Shown: piece by piece, positions 34,825-43,496 of the stretch
Position numbering within the stretch: position 1 is the first letter of the stretch
Layout: each line of letters starts with the position of its first letter
Assembly: GCA_024696355.1 (NCBI GenBank)
Contig: JAILGV010000087.1
Coordinates: 1 to 62,940 of the forward strand
DNA length: 62,940 bases
Direction: 5' to 3'
Source of the DNA: Solobacterium sp.
GTDB taxonomy: Bacteria; Bacillota_I; Bacilli_A; Erysipelotrichales; Erysipelotrichaceae
Position numbers and translations under genes: made by a program
The notes under the pieces: generated by a model
What the model saw: only the letters and a program-made list of their open reading frames with translations
Database searches by the model: none
What the model was told of the DNA's origin: nothing

Positions 34825-36389
34825 TGAAAAACGCTGTAGGAAGAGAAATTCCTGAAGAGATCCTTAAACTGACAGGAAAAGATGTTTACAGAGGATCACA
34901 TTATTTTGACGGAAAAGAATTTAAGAAAGACGGACCTGTAACAAAACCCGTTATCAATTCAAATGGATCCAAGCTGGTCGACAGCATCCATGATGTACTT
35001 GTAAAGTGCGGAATCAAGGACGGCATGAGACTGGGATTCCATCATCATTTCAGAACAGGTGACAAAGTCCTGAATATGGTTATGGAAGAAGTTCACAAGA
35101 TGGGAATCAAAAACATCACGCTGTGTGCTTCATCACTCGGCAAGCAGAATGATCCCATTCTTCCGATGATTGAGGACGGAACAATTACCAATATTGAGTC
35201 TTCAGGCGTCAGAGGCTCCATCGGTACGGCAATTTCCGAAGGCAAACTTCAGGGACTTGCAATCATGAGAAGCCACGGCGGCCGTGTAAGAGCAATCGAA
35301 ACAGGTGAAGCACATGTAGATATTTCCTTTATCGGTGCTCCTACATCTGATGAATACGGCAACCTGAATGCAAACGGCGGCAAGGCAAACTGCGGTGTTC
35401 TTTCCTATTCTGCAGTTGATGCACAGTTCGCAGACAAAGTCGTAGCTGTTACGGATACACTTGTACCGTTCCCGAACCTGCCTGCGCAGATTACACAGAC
35501 ATACGTTGACTATGTCGTTGTCGTTGATCAGATCGGCGATCCGTCAAAGATCGCTACAGGTGCTGCAAAGCCCACAACCGATCAGAGAAAGCTTCTGATG
35601 GCTAAGTACTGCACAGACTTTGTTGTCCAGACTCCTTACTTCAAGGAAGGCTTCTCTTATCAGACAGGCGTCGGCGGAGCATCAATCGCTTCGACACTGT
35701 ATCTGGCAGAGATCATGCGTGAGAAGAACATTCATATGGGCTTCGGCGTAGGCGGTATTGCAAAACCGATGTGCGATCTGCTTGATGAAGGCCTGATCTA
35801 CAAGCTTGTTGATACACAGGACTTTGACGAACCTTCCATCGAGAATATTCAGAGAAATCCGAATCACTTCTACATCACCGGCGGTGAATATGCAAATCCG
35901 TTCAACAAGGGCGCATATGTAAACAAGCTTGACTTCGTTATCCTGGCTGCACTGGAAGTCGACACACACTTCAACTGCAACGTTGTAGTCGGCTCGGACG
36001 GTGTTATCACAGGTGCTCAGGGCGGACATCCTGATACAGCAGCCGGTGCAAAGTGCACGATCGTCATTGCGCCGATCATGCAGGGCAGAATGCCTACGAT
36101 CTGCTCGGATGTTACTACAGTAACCACACCGGGTGAAGATGTAGACGTTGTTGTAACTGACTACGGTATTGCAATCAATCCGAGACGTCAGGATCTGATC
36201 GAGGCTACAAAGGATGCCAAGCTGCCTCTGAAGACAATTGAAGAACTCAGAGACATTGCTTACAGCATTACAGGAGAACCTGAACGCGTACAGTTCAGTG
36301 ACCGTGTCGTAGGTATTATTGAAGCCAGAGACGGTACAATTATGGACGTTGTACGTCAGATCAAAGATTTTGAATTCAAGGATGAATAA
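34824..36389 (+). CDS. citF: Citrate lyase alpha subunit
   Basis: 521 residues, the acetyl-ACP:citrate ACP-transferase that loads citrate on the carrier. It shows GMRLGFHHHFRTGD, SSGVRGSIGTAISEG, SHGGRVRAIETGEAHVD and the QTGVGGASIAS / GFGVGGIAKP motifs of CitF. Length is normal for the family. Together with CitD and CitE it splits citrate to acetate and oxaloacetate. Confidence 0.96.
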   Translation: MKNAVGREIPEEILKLTGKDVYRGSHYFDGKEFKKDGPVTKPVINSNGSKLVDSIHDVLVKCGIKDGMRLGFHHHFRTGDKVLNMVMEEVHKMGIKNITLCASSLGKQNDPILPMIEDGTITNIESSGVRGSIGTAISEGKLQGLAIMRSHGGRVRAIETGEAHVDISFIGAPTSDEYGNLNANGGKANCGVLSYSAVDAQFADKVVAVTDTLVPFPNLPAQITQTYVDYVVVVDQIGDPSKIATGAAKPTTDQRKLLMAKYCTDFVVQTPYFKEGFSYQTGVGGASIASTLYLAEIMREKNIHMGFGVGGIAKPMCDLLDEGLIYKLVDTQDFDEPSIENIQRNPNHFYITGGEYANPFNKGAYVNKLDFVILAALEVDTHFNCNVVVGSDGVITGAQGGHPDTAAGAKCTIVIAPIMQGRMPTICSDVTTVTTPGEDVDVVVTDYGIAINPRRQDLIEATKDAKLPLKTIEELRDIAYSITGEPERVQFSDRVVGIIEARDGTIMDVVRQIKDFEFKDE

Positions 36390-37212
36390 AACCGAAGACA
36401 TAGGGGCGCTGATATTCAGCGCCCTTATGGAAGAAGTGGATCTGACACCCAAGCCCGGCCTGGTTGACCGTCACGACAGCGGTGCTCATACAGACATGGA
36501 CCATCACAGCTTTGAGCTGAGTGCCGCCGCAGTCACCCCGTATCTGCAGCAGATGTACAGTGACGGCCTTGTAACCGATGATCCGGAAGAACTGTTCCGG
36601 AAGATACGGAAAACCGGAATCGAAGCAGAAAAGGCCATGTATGCGGCGACAGGCGGGGTGAATACGCATAAGGGAATGATCTTCCTCATGGGTGTCGCAG
36701 CAGCCGCTGCCGGATGGAGTTTCGCACATTGTGAAAAACCCGATCCGTATATCGTGATGGATACGGCAGGGAAAATGACAGCGAAAACACTGTCGGAGGA
36801 ACTTGCCGTCATTTCGGAAAGAGAACCGGAAACACACGGGGAAAAGCTCTATTCTGCATACGGATTCAAAGGAGCACGGCAGCAGCCGATGGAAGGGTTT
36901 CCGATTCTGCGGGAGGCATATCCGCTGATGGAGGAACGCCGCCGCATTATGACAGCAGATGAAGCTGATACGGATGTGCTTCTGTTTATCATCTCAAAGC
37001 TTGATGATACGACGGTCCTTTACCGGAAGGATATTGATACTCTCCGGAAAGTAAAAAAACGGGCAGCGGAAATACTCACTGCCGCACAGAAAGAAAAGAA
37101 ACATCTGATCGAAGCGTGGAACAGAGAGTGCATCAGGGAACATATCAGTCCCGGAGGTTCTGCGGATCTTCTGGCAGTGACAATACTGCTGTATCAGCTG
37201 TTTCACAATTGA
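36382..37212 (+). CDS. citG: Triphosphoribosyl-dephospho-CoA synthase
   Basis: 276 residues. Makes the prosthetic group precursor of CitD from ATP and dephospho-CoA. LTPKPGLVDRHDSGAHTDMDH and GVNTHKGMIFLMG are the family signatures. The start at 36382 lies eight bases inside citF and keeps the usual N-terminal length; AAGG is unusually close to it. No citX domain is fused, and neither citX (the transferase) nor citC (the acetylating ligase) is in the window. Confidence 0.93.
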   Translation: MNKTEDIGALIFSALMEEVDLTPKPGLVDRHDSGAHTDMDHHSFELSAAAVTPYLQQMYSDGLVTDDPEELFRKIRKTGIEAEKAMYAATGGVNTHKGMIFLMGVAAAAAGWSFAHCEKPDPYIVMDTAGKMTAKTLSEELAVISEREPETHGEKLYSAYGFKGARQQPMEGFPILREAYPLMEERRRIMTADEADTDVLLFIISKLDDTTVLYRKDIDTLRKVKKRAAEILTAAQKEKKHLIEAWNRECIREHISPGGSADLLAVTILLYQLFHN

Positions 37213-37220
37213 AAGAAACA

Positions 37221-37256
37221 AGACTGCTTTCCGCTTCGGAAGGCAGTCTCATTTTT
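37221..37256. terminator. Terminator of citDEFG
   Basis: A 13-bp stem (AGACTGCTTTCCG with CGGAAGGCAGTCT) and CTT loop, then an ATTTTTT tract: strong for the cit operon. The 3' end of the lipoprotein gene faces it. Confidence 0.9.
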
Positions 37257-37294
37257 TATACAATCGATATATATGCAGATATGCATGCGTGAAT

Positions 37295-38380
37295 TTAAGG
37301 CAGCTGCTGAACCGGCTGACAGGGCTGTGAGCCGATGGGGGACAGCTTGTAAATGCCGGTAAGCTGCAGCGGACCGTCTTCGCTGTTATTCGGGGAAAAG
37401 GTTCCTGCCGATTTGCAGATCAGGAATACAGCACCGCCGGGAATGGGGGTGTCCGCATATATTCCCGGATCATAGGCGGCTGCGCTGACCGTATACCTTG
37501 AGTCCGGCTGAACAGCAGAGTTTTCCGGTACGGAGACGGAAGGATCTGTACGGATGATGATCTGCCGGCCGTCTTCGCTCAGTTCCTCCACAACGGCCAT
37601 ATATACCTGTACTTCCTCTGCAAAATCAGATTCCGTTTCCTCAGGAACGAAAACATGGAAGGTGCCGTCGATGAGTACATCGAAAGAGTTTTCTCCCGTA
37701 ATCTGCCAGCCGGATGATTCAAAATTTGCTTCACCGTCATGCACCGGCATGCGGCTGCTGTCTGTTACATCCGTGATATAACCGTCCATGTTGCCGCAGC
37801 GGAGAAAAGATGAAACAAATCCCGTATCAACATACAGAACAGAATCCACCATCATGGCTCTGCGCACTTCTGCGTCCGTAAGTGAAACCTGATTATCAAG
37901 ACATTCAAATACGGCTCCGGCTGTATTTACAACCGTAACTTCCTTCACGGCAGGATGAACGGTTACCGTTATGCACGGATATGTGACCGCACAGGTTACT
38001 GTTTCATTTCCGGGTTCAGATTCTTTTACGGTAATGCACGTCTGTCCGTCTCCGGTTTCCGCAACAGAGACGACCTGAATGCCGTAGCCTCCTGTTGCTT
38101 TCTGTCCGGAACAGATGATGTATCTGGAACTTTCACCGTCTGTTTCGCTCAGGTAGCCGCGTGCTTTTAGGACTGAACCGTACTGATCCGTATCTTCGGT
38201 TTCAAAAGTATAAGTATCCGAAGGTTCCGGAAGAACCGTATTCTCTGCTTCGGGCCTGTCCGGCTTCAGGGGGACGGCTGTGCTGCATCCGGCAGCCAGC
38301 ATCAGCGAGGCAGCGGTTAATCCCGAAGCGATTCTATGCAGCAGTTTCCTTTCAGAGCCTGTTCTTTCTTTTTTCTTCAT
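37295..38380 (-). CDS. Lipoprotein of unknown function
   Basis: 361 residues. The start at 38380 follows GGAGG at good spacing and gives a basic N-terminus, a hydrophobic stretch and a lipobox LAAGC near residue 32. The mature part is acidic, rich in Thr, Val, Ser and Glu, and appears beta-rich, with phrases repeated in spirit (YIICSG, YITDVTDSSR). I recognise no domain. It stands alone between the cit terminator and uppS, with its own upstream region. Carbohydrate or wall binding would be a guess. Confidence 0.72.
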   Translation of the reverse strand: MKKKERTGSERKLLHRIASGLTAASLMLAAGCSTAVPLKPDRPEAENTVLPEPSDTYTFETEDTDQYGSVLKARGYLSETDGESSRYIICSGQKATGGYGIQVVSVAETGDGQTCITVKESEPGNETVTCAVTYPCITVTVHPAVKEVTVVNTAGAVFECLDNQVSLTDAEVRRAMMVDSVLYVDTGFVSSFLRCGNMDGYITDVTDSSRMPVHDGEANFESSGWQITGENSFDVLIDGTFHVFVPEETESDFAEEVQVYMAVVEELSEDGRQIIIRTDPSVSVPENSAVQPDSRYTVSAAAYDPGIYADTPIPGGAVFLICKSAGTFSPNNSEDGPLQLTGIYKLSPIGSQPCQPVQQLP

Positions 38381-38535
38381 ATCGACAATACCTCCGTATC
38401 TGATATTTCTTTCATTATTGAAACACCTGACAGTCTGCAGATGCTGCAAAATTATGTATACTGAAGCCGAAATTCGGTCCGGTGCGGATAAATCCGGGAA
38501 TCAGGGACTGTATGTTTTATATATGCGGCGATCTT

Positions 38536-38563
38536 TTGCATGCAGATTGAATAATGATATAAT
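38536..38563 (+). promoter_or_regulatory. uppS operon promoter
   Basis: TTGCAT (38536-38541), 16-base spacer, TATAAT (38558-38563), about 30 bases before uppS. The 210 bases between it and the divergent lipoprotein gene also contain a small palindrome CCGAA-A-TTCGG at 38467-38477. Confidence 0.68.
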
Positions 38564-38593
38564 TTTATAAGTTGATTAATAAAGAGTGAAATT

Positions 38594-39295
38594 ATGAAAG
38601 AATGCAGACATGTAGCGATTATTATGGACGGCAACGGCCGCTGGGCTAAGAAACAGGGCATGCCGCGCACAGCCGGACATCTTGCAGGTGCCGACAATGT
38701 CAGAACCATTGCGATTAAAGCGAGTGAAATGGGTGTTGAATACCTGACGCTCTATGCGTTTTCCACGGAAAACTGGAAAAGAAGCAAAGATGAAGTCAGT
38801 TACATTATGAAACTTCCCGGCGTATTCTTTAAGAAATACATGCAGGAGTTTATTGACAGGGGTTTCCGCATGCGCATGCTGGGAGAACTTGATGCACTTC
38901 CGCCGGAAACGGAGAAGGTGCTTCATGAGGCAGAGGAAGAGTCAAAGAACAATACCGGTCTTTCACTGAATATTGCAATCAATTACGGATCGCAGCGGGA
39001 AATTCTTCTTGCCGCAAGACACTATGCACAGGATGTGCGCGACGGAAAAGCTGATCCGATGATTGATGAAGCAGGATTTGAAAAATATCTGATGACAAAA
39101 GATTTCCCGCCGGTTGATCTTCTGATCAGAACCAGCGGGGAACAGCGCATATCGAATTATCTGCTGTGGCAGATCGCTTATGCGGAGCTGGAGTTTGTGC
39201 CCGAAGCATGGCCCGAATTCACTCCGCAGGTATTTGAGCGGTGCCTTCAGGAATACAGGAACCGTGACAGAAGATTCGGGGGTGTCAGGCAATGA
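38594..39295 (+). CDS. uppS: Isoprenyl transferase (undecaprenyl diphosphate synthase)
   Basis: 233 residues. Extends farnesyl diphosphate with isopentenyl units to undecaprenyl diphosphate, the wall-precursor carrier. The P-loop VAIIMDGNGRWAKK, the RTAGHLAGADNVR motif, LYAFSTENWKR and the C-terminal RTSGEQRISNYLLWQIAYAE are all present. First gene of a block with one- or four-base overlaps through rseP. Confidence 0.96.
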   Translation: MKECRHVAIIMDGNGRWAKKQGMPRTAGHLAGADNVRTIAIKASEMGVEYLTLYAFSTENWKRSKDEVSYIMKLPGVFFKKYMQEFIDRGFRMRMLGELDALPPETEKVLHEAEEESKNNTGLSLNIAINYGSQREILLAARHYAQDVRDGKADPMIDEAGFEKYLMTKDFPPVDLLIRTSGEQRISNYLLWQIAYAELEFVPEAWPEFTPQVFERCLQEYRNRDRRFGGVRQ

Positions 39296-40083
39296 ATATA
39301 AAAAAAGCGATGCCGAGAGTGATCACGGCCCTGATTCTCATTGCGGCTGTGCTTCCTCCGTTCATTATCGGAGGAGCCGCAATTGAGGTCCTTGCAGTGG
39401 TATTTACATTGCTTGCGTCATATGAGATAGCCTCCATAAAGAACGAGAGCAAACCTGAATGGCTGCTTGCCGCCTTTATTGCGGCAGTGATTGAGGTTCT
39501 CATGCATCTGCCTCTGAATCTGTTTGCGGCCGGAATATCGATATTTCTGACTGCATTATTCCTGCTTCATATTGTCAGAGAGGATTTTACAGCCAATCAG
39601 ACTGTATATACTTTTGTCATAGCACTGATTGTTGCTCTTGCCTGGCGCGGAGCACTCAGGATTTATGACGGCAGGGGCGGCGGACTGACAATGATCTTCG
39701 TTGCCGTATGCTGCTACGTATGCGACACAGGAGCGTGGTTTGTGGGCAGTATGCTCGGAAAGCATAAGATGATACCGCGGATTTCTCCGAACAAGACCTG
39801 GGAAGGTTCTGCCGGCGGCTATCTTCTGGGCGCTGCAGCCGGTCTGATTTTCGGCCTGCTTATGATTAAGGATCTTCCTTCATCACTGATCATTGCTGCT
39901 TCGTTTGTGCTTCCGGCGGTTGCCCAGATCGGTGACCTGGCATTTTCTTCAATCAAGCGTGCGTGGGAAATGAAGGATTTCGGTTCTCTGCTGCCGGGAC
40001 ACGGCGGTGTGCTGGACAGAATTGATTCTCTTGTGTTCTGTCTTATGATTTTCAACGCGTTAATGCTGATATGGGGTGTCTGA
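39292..40083 (+). CDS. cdsA: Phosphatidate cytidylyltransferase
   Basis: 263 residues, about eight membrane segments. Makes CDP-diacylglycerol from phosphatidic acid and CTP. The C-terminal signature SSIKRAWEMKDFGSLLPGHGGVLDRIDS is intact, with RISPNKTWEGSAGG before it. It overlaps uppS by ATGA and dxr by one base. Confidence 0.95.
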   Translation: MNIKKAMPRVITALILIAAVLPPFIIGGAAIEVLAVVFTLLASYEIASIKNESKPEWLLAAFIAAVIEVLMHLPLNLFAAGISIFLTALFLLHIVREDFTANQTVYTFVIALIVALAWRGALRIYDGRGGGLTMIFVAVCCYVCDTGAWFVGSMLGKHKMIPRISPNKTWEGSAGGYLLGAAAGLIFGLLMIKDLPSSLIIAASFVLPAVAQIGDLAFSSIKRAWEMKDFGSLLPGHGGVLDRIDSLVFCLMIFNALMLIWGV

Positions 40084-41243
40084 TGAAACGGTTAGTATTA
40101 CTTGGTGCCAGCGGAAGCATCGGCACACAGACAATAGATGTGATCAATGCCCATCCTGATCTGTTCGAACTGACGGCATTCGGAGTGGGAAAGAATATTG
40201 ATGCGGCCAGAAAAATACTTGCGACCAATCCGGTGAAGCTGGTTTCCGTACAGTCTGAGGAGGACGCTGCTGCATTAAGAAAAGAATACCCGGGTGTCAC
40301 GGTTCTGAGCGGAGCCGAAGGAATGCGGGATCTGGCAGTTTCTGATTATGACGTGCTGGTTAATGCGCTTGTCGGCTTTGCCGGGTTTGCACCTACGCTT
40401 GCCGCAGTGCAGAGCGGTCATAACGTTGCGCTTGCCAACAAGGAAACACTGGTCTGCGGAGGAAGTCTGATTTACCGTGCACTGAAGGAGTTCAGCCGTG
40501 AACTGTATCCGATTGACAGTGAACACAGTGCAATATGGCAGTGCCTGCAGGGCAATAAGAAACAGCAGGTGAAAAGGCTGATCATCACTGCCAGCGGGGG
40601 GAGCTTCCGCAGTCTGACAAGAGACCAGCTGAAAGACGTTACGGTTGAGCAGGCACTGGCACATCCGAACTGGTCAATGGGTGCCAAGATCACGATTGAC
40701 AGTGCAACAATGATGAACAAGGGTTTTGAGGTCACTGAAGCACACTGGCTGTTTGATCTTCCGTATGAGCAGATCGATGTCATTATGCACGATGAGTCAA
40801 TGATTCACTCCATGGTGGAATACTGTGACCATTCCGTTATGGCACAGCTTGGTGTTCCGGATATGCGCCTGCCGATTCAGTATGCGCTGAGTGCACCTGA
40901 CAGACTTGATCTTTATGAAGAGCATCCTCTGGACCTGGCGGAAGTCGGAACACTGCATTTCCATAAGCCTGATATGCGCAGATATCCTCTGCTTGGCCTG
41001 GCTTACCAGGCAGGAAAAAAGGGCGGCAATCTCGGGGCTGTCATGAATGCTGCAAATGAAGCGGCCAATCTTGCCTTCAGAAACAAAGAGATCCCGTTCC
41101 TTTCCATTGAAGATATTGTGATTACAACAGTCTTAAAGGCACCGTTCAGAGAACTCGAAACTGTGGATGATCTGAATGAAGCCAACAGATTCGGCTGGGA
41201 ATATGCACAGTCCCTGATAAAGGAAGTGAAAAAAACTAAATGA
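40083..41243 (+). CDS. dxr: 1-deoxy-D-xylulose 5-phosphate reductoisomerase
   Basis: 386 residues. Second step of the MEP isoprenoid pathway, using NADPH and a divalent metal. LLGASGSIGTQTIDV binds the cofactor; LANKETLVCGG, DSEHSAIWQCL, ITASGGSFR and HPNWSMGAKITIDSATMMNKG are family motifs. The start at 40083 overlaps the cdsA stop (TGATG). It shows that this organism makes IPP by the MEP route, feeding UppS. Confidence 0.96.
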   Translation: MKRLVLLGASGSIGTQTIDVINAHPDLFELTAFGVGKNIDAARKILATNPVKLVSVQSEEDAAALRKEYPGVTVLSGAEGMRDLAVSDYDVLVNALVGFAGFAPTLAAVQSGHNVALANKETLVCGGSLIYRALKEFSRELYPIDSEHSAIWQCLQGNKKQQVKRLIITASGGSFRSLTRDQLKDVTVEQALAHPNWSMGAKITIDSATMMNKGFEVTEAHWLFDLPYEQIDVIMHDESMIHSMVEYCDHSVMAQLGVPDMRLPIQYALSAPDRLDLYEEHPLDLAEVGTLHFHKPDMRRYPLLGLAYQAGKKGGNLGAVMNAANEAANLAFRNKEIPFLSIEDIVITTVLKAPFRELETVDDLNEANRFGWEYAQSLIKEVKKTK

Positions 41244-42301
41244 CGATTATATACTTTATACTGCTCCTGACAATTATTATCTGCCTGCATGAAGCAGGAC
41301 ATCTGGCTGCTGCCAAGCTGTTCGGTGTTTACTGTTTTGAGTATTCATTCGGCATGGGACCGGTTCTGTTTCAGAAAAAAGGCAGGGAAACAGTCTACAG
41401 CATCCGTGCCGTTCCTGTCGGAGGCTATGTTGCGCTGGCGGGGGAGACTGACGGAGATGAATCATATCCTGATGTAGAGGTTCCTCCGGGAAGAAGACTT
41501 CCCGATAAACCGGTATGGCAGCGGATTATCATCATGCTTGCCGGTGTAACTATGAATTTCCTGCTTGCCTACCTGATTTTCTGCATGATTTTCCTGTGGG
41601 CAGGAGGCTTTCAGGAATCACCAACGGGGAAAATCGAATCTGTTATGGAAAACAGCCCGGCAGAGCGTGCAGGTCTGCAGGCGGGTGATGTGATAACCGG
41701 AATTACACTTTCCGACGGAACGCACTTCAGAACCGAGACATTCCAGGACCTTCAGATTGCGACTGCAATGTATGAAGAAGGGGACCTCAAGCTTGAAATC
41801 CTGCGCGGAAATGAACAGCTTACCGTGATGGTAACCCCCGAGTATAATGAAGAATATGAATCCGTCATGATCGGCATAACCGGCGGAGCCGGCAATATAA
41901 TCAGGGTTAATTTTCTGAACTGCTGGAAGTACGGTGCCGTGGAAATGAAAGAGGCTGCCGGACTGATGCTGAAAACCATCGGAAGGCTGTTCAGGGGAAA
42001 AGGTCTGAATCAGCTCAGCGGTCCGGTCGGCATTTATTCGGCTACGGAGCAGTCGGTGAGTTACGGATTTGCAAGTTATCTGTTCCTGATCGCTGAACTG
42101 TCACTGAATATCGGAATTATTAATCTCCTGCCGCTTCCCGTACTGGACGGAGGGCAGATTCTTATTACGGCAGCGGAAGCCGCTGTGCACAGAAAACTGA
42201 ATGAAAAGCTGAAACTCGGACTGATGGCTGCCACATGGCTTATCCTGATCAGCCTGATGCTGTTTGTAACATGGAATGATATTTCCAGATTAATCGGATA
42301 A
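41240..42301 (+). CDS. rseP: Site-2 protease RseP family
   Basis: 353 residues. An intramembrane zinc protease: HEAGH lies in the first helix (His17-Glu18...His21), a single PDZ-like region follows (ENSPAERAGLQAGDVITGI), and the third ligand is in NLLPLPVLDGGQI. It cleaves membrane-bound substrates such as anti-sigma factors or signal-peptide remnants; targets here are unknown. Last of the uppS-cdsA-dxr-rseP block. Confidence 0.94.
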   Translation: MTIIYFILLLTIIICLHEAGHLAAAKLFGVYCFEYSFGMGPVLFQKKGRETVYSIRAVPVGGYVALAGETDGDESYPDVEVPPGRRLPDKPVWQRIIIMLAGVTMNFLLAYLIFCMIFLWAGGFQESPTGKIESVMENSPAERAGLQAGDVITGITLSDGTHFRTETFQDLQIATAMYEEGDLKLEILRGNEQLTVMVTPEYNEEYESVMIGITGGAGNIIRVNFLNCWKYGAVEMKEAAGLMLKTIGRLFRGKGLNQLSGPVGIYSATEQSVSYGFASYLFLIAELSLNIGIINLLPLPVLDGGQILITAAEAAVHRKLNEKLKLGLMAATWLILISLMLFVTWNDISRLIG

Positions 42302-42314
42302 AGGAGAAAAAATT

Positions 42315-43328
42315 ATGAGCACTATTCTTGTCACCGGCGGAACGGGTTATATCGGGTCGCACACCTGTGTTGAACTGATCAAAGCAGGCTATGATGTTGT
42401 CGTCCTCGATAACCTGTACAATTCATCGGAAGCGGTTCTGGACCGGATTGAAATGATTTCCGGCACAAAGCCAAAGTTCTATAAAACAGACATTCTGGAC
42501 AAGCAGGGCCTGAAAAAGGTGTTTGATGAAAACAAAATTGATGCCGTGATCCATTTTGCCGGATATAAAGCTGTCGGTGAGTCTGTTCAGATTCCTCTGA
42601 CATATTATGAAAACAATATTTCCGGTTCGGTAAATCTGTATGAAGCAATGGCAGCTGCAGGCTGCAAAACCCTTGTCTTCTCATCCAGTGCCACTGTATA
42701 CGGATCTCCCAAATCAGTTCCCATCAGAGAAGACTTCCCGACATCAACCACAAATCCCTACGGTTCCACAAAGCTGATGAATGAGCATATTCTGGCAGAT
42801 GTCTGTGTTTCCGATCCGGAATGGTCGGTACTGCTTCTCAGATACTTCAATCCGATTGGGGCACATCAGAGCGGTCTGATCGGGGAAGTGCCGAACGGAA
42901 TTCCCAACAATCTGGTTCCCTACATTGCAAGAGTCGCCAACGGCACACTGGAATATCTGAGAGTATGGGGAAATGATTATCCCACTGTCGACGGAACGGG
43001 AGTCAGAGACTATATCCATGTCGTTGATCTTGCCCTGGGACACATCAAGGCTGTGGAATATGCGATGAACCACAAAGGTGCCGAATATATCAATCTCGGA
43101 ACAGGCAACGGTTATTCGGTTCTTGAAGTTCTCCACGCATATGAAAAAGCATGCGGCAGAAAGCTTGCCTACAAGATTATGGACAGAAGGCCCGGGGATA
43201 TTGCCACATGTTATGCAGATACCGAAAAGGCCGCAAAACTTCTCGGATGGAAGGCAAAATACAATATCGATGATATGTGCCGGGACTCATGGAATTTCAC
43301 ACTTAAGAATCCCGACGGAATCAAATAA
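42315..43328 (+). CDS. galE: UDP-glucose 4-epimerase
   Basis: 337 residues of the short-chain dehydrogenase type. TGGTGYIGSHT binds NAD, FSSSATVYG gives the catalytic Ser/Thr, and NPYGSTKLMNE the Tyr-Lys pair. It interconverts UDP-glucose and UDP-galactose, possibly also the N-acetyl forms, for glycans or galactose use. AAAGGAG lies upstream, 14 bases after rseP, so it is probably read from the same promoter. At this place proS is the commoner neighbour in Firmicutes. Confidence 0.94.
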   Translation: MSTILVTGGTGYIGSHTCVELIKAGYDVVVLDNLYNSSEAVLDRIEMISGTKPKFYKTDILDKQGLKKVFDENKIDAVIHFAGYKAVGESVQIPLTYYENNISGSVNLYEAMAAAGCKTLVFSSSATVYGSPKSVPIREDFPTSTTNPYGSTKLMNEHILADVCVSDPEWSVLLLRYFNPIGAHQSGLIGEVPNGIPNNLVPYIARVANGTLEYLRVWGNDYPTVDGTGVRDYIHVVDLALGHIKAVEYAMNHKGAEYINLGTGNGYSVLEVLHAYEKACGRKLAYKIMDRRPGDIATCYADTEKAAKLLGWKAKYNIDDMCRDSWNFTLKNPDGIK

Positions 43329-43334
43329 TCAGTT

Positions 43335-43361
43335 AACAGGACGAAAGTCCTGTTTTTTTTT
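43335..43361 (+). terminator. galE terminator
   Basis: AACAGGAC, GAAA tetraloop, GTCCTGTT and a long T tract: a very strong intrinsic terminator. Confidence 0.93.
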
Positions 43362-43444
43362 CAGGGAATAGCCCCGGGTGAAAGATAATCCGGAAGGATG
43401 CGGAAGGATGAGGGCAGCTGGGGTCCGATTGCGTGGGAAAACCG

Positions 43445-43473
43445 TTCAACTTTGGGCGTATTGCGTTTATAAT
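43445..43473 (+). promoter_or_regulatory. Promoter of the cell-wall module
   Basis: TTCAAC (43445-43450), 17-base spacer, TATAAT (43468-43473), 23 bases before the TTG start of the first gene. Confidence 0.7.
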
Positions 43474-43496
43474 TAACAAGATAGGAGGAATGGGTT

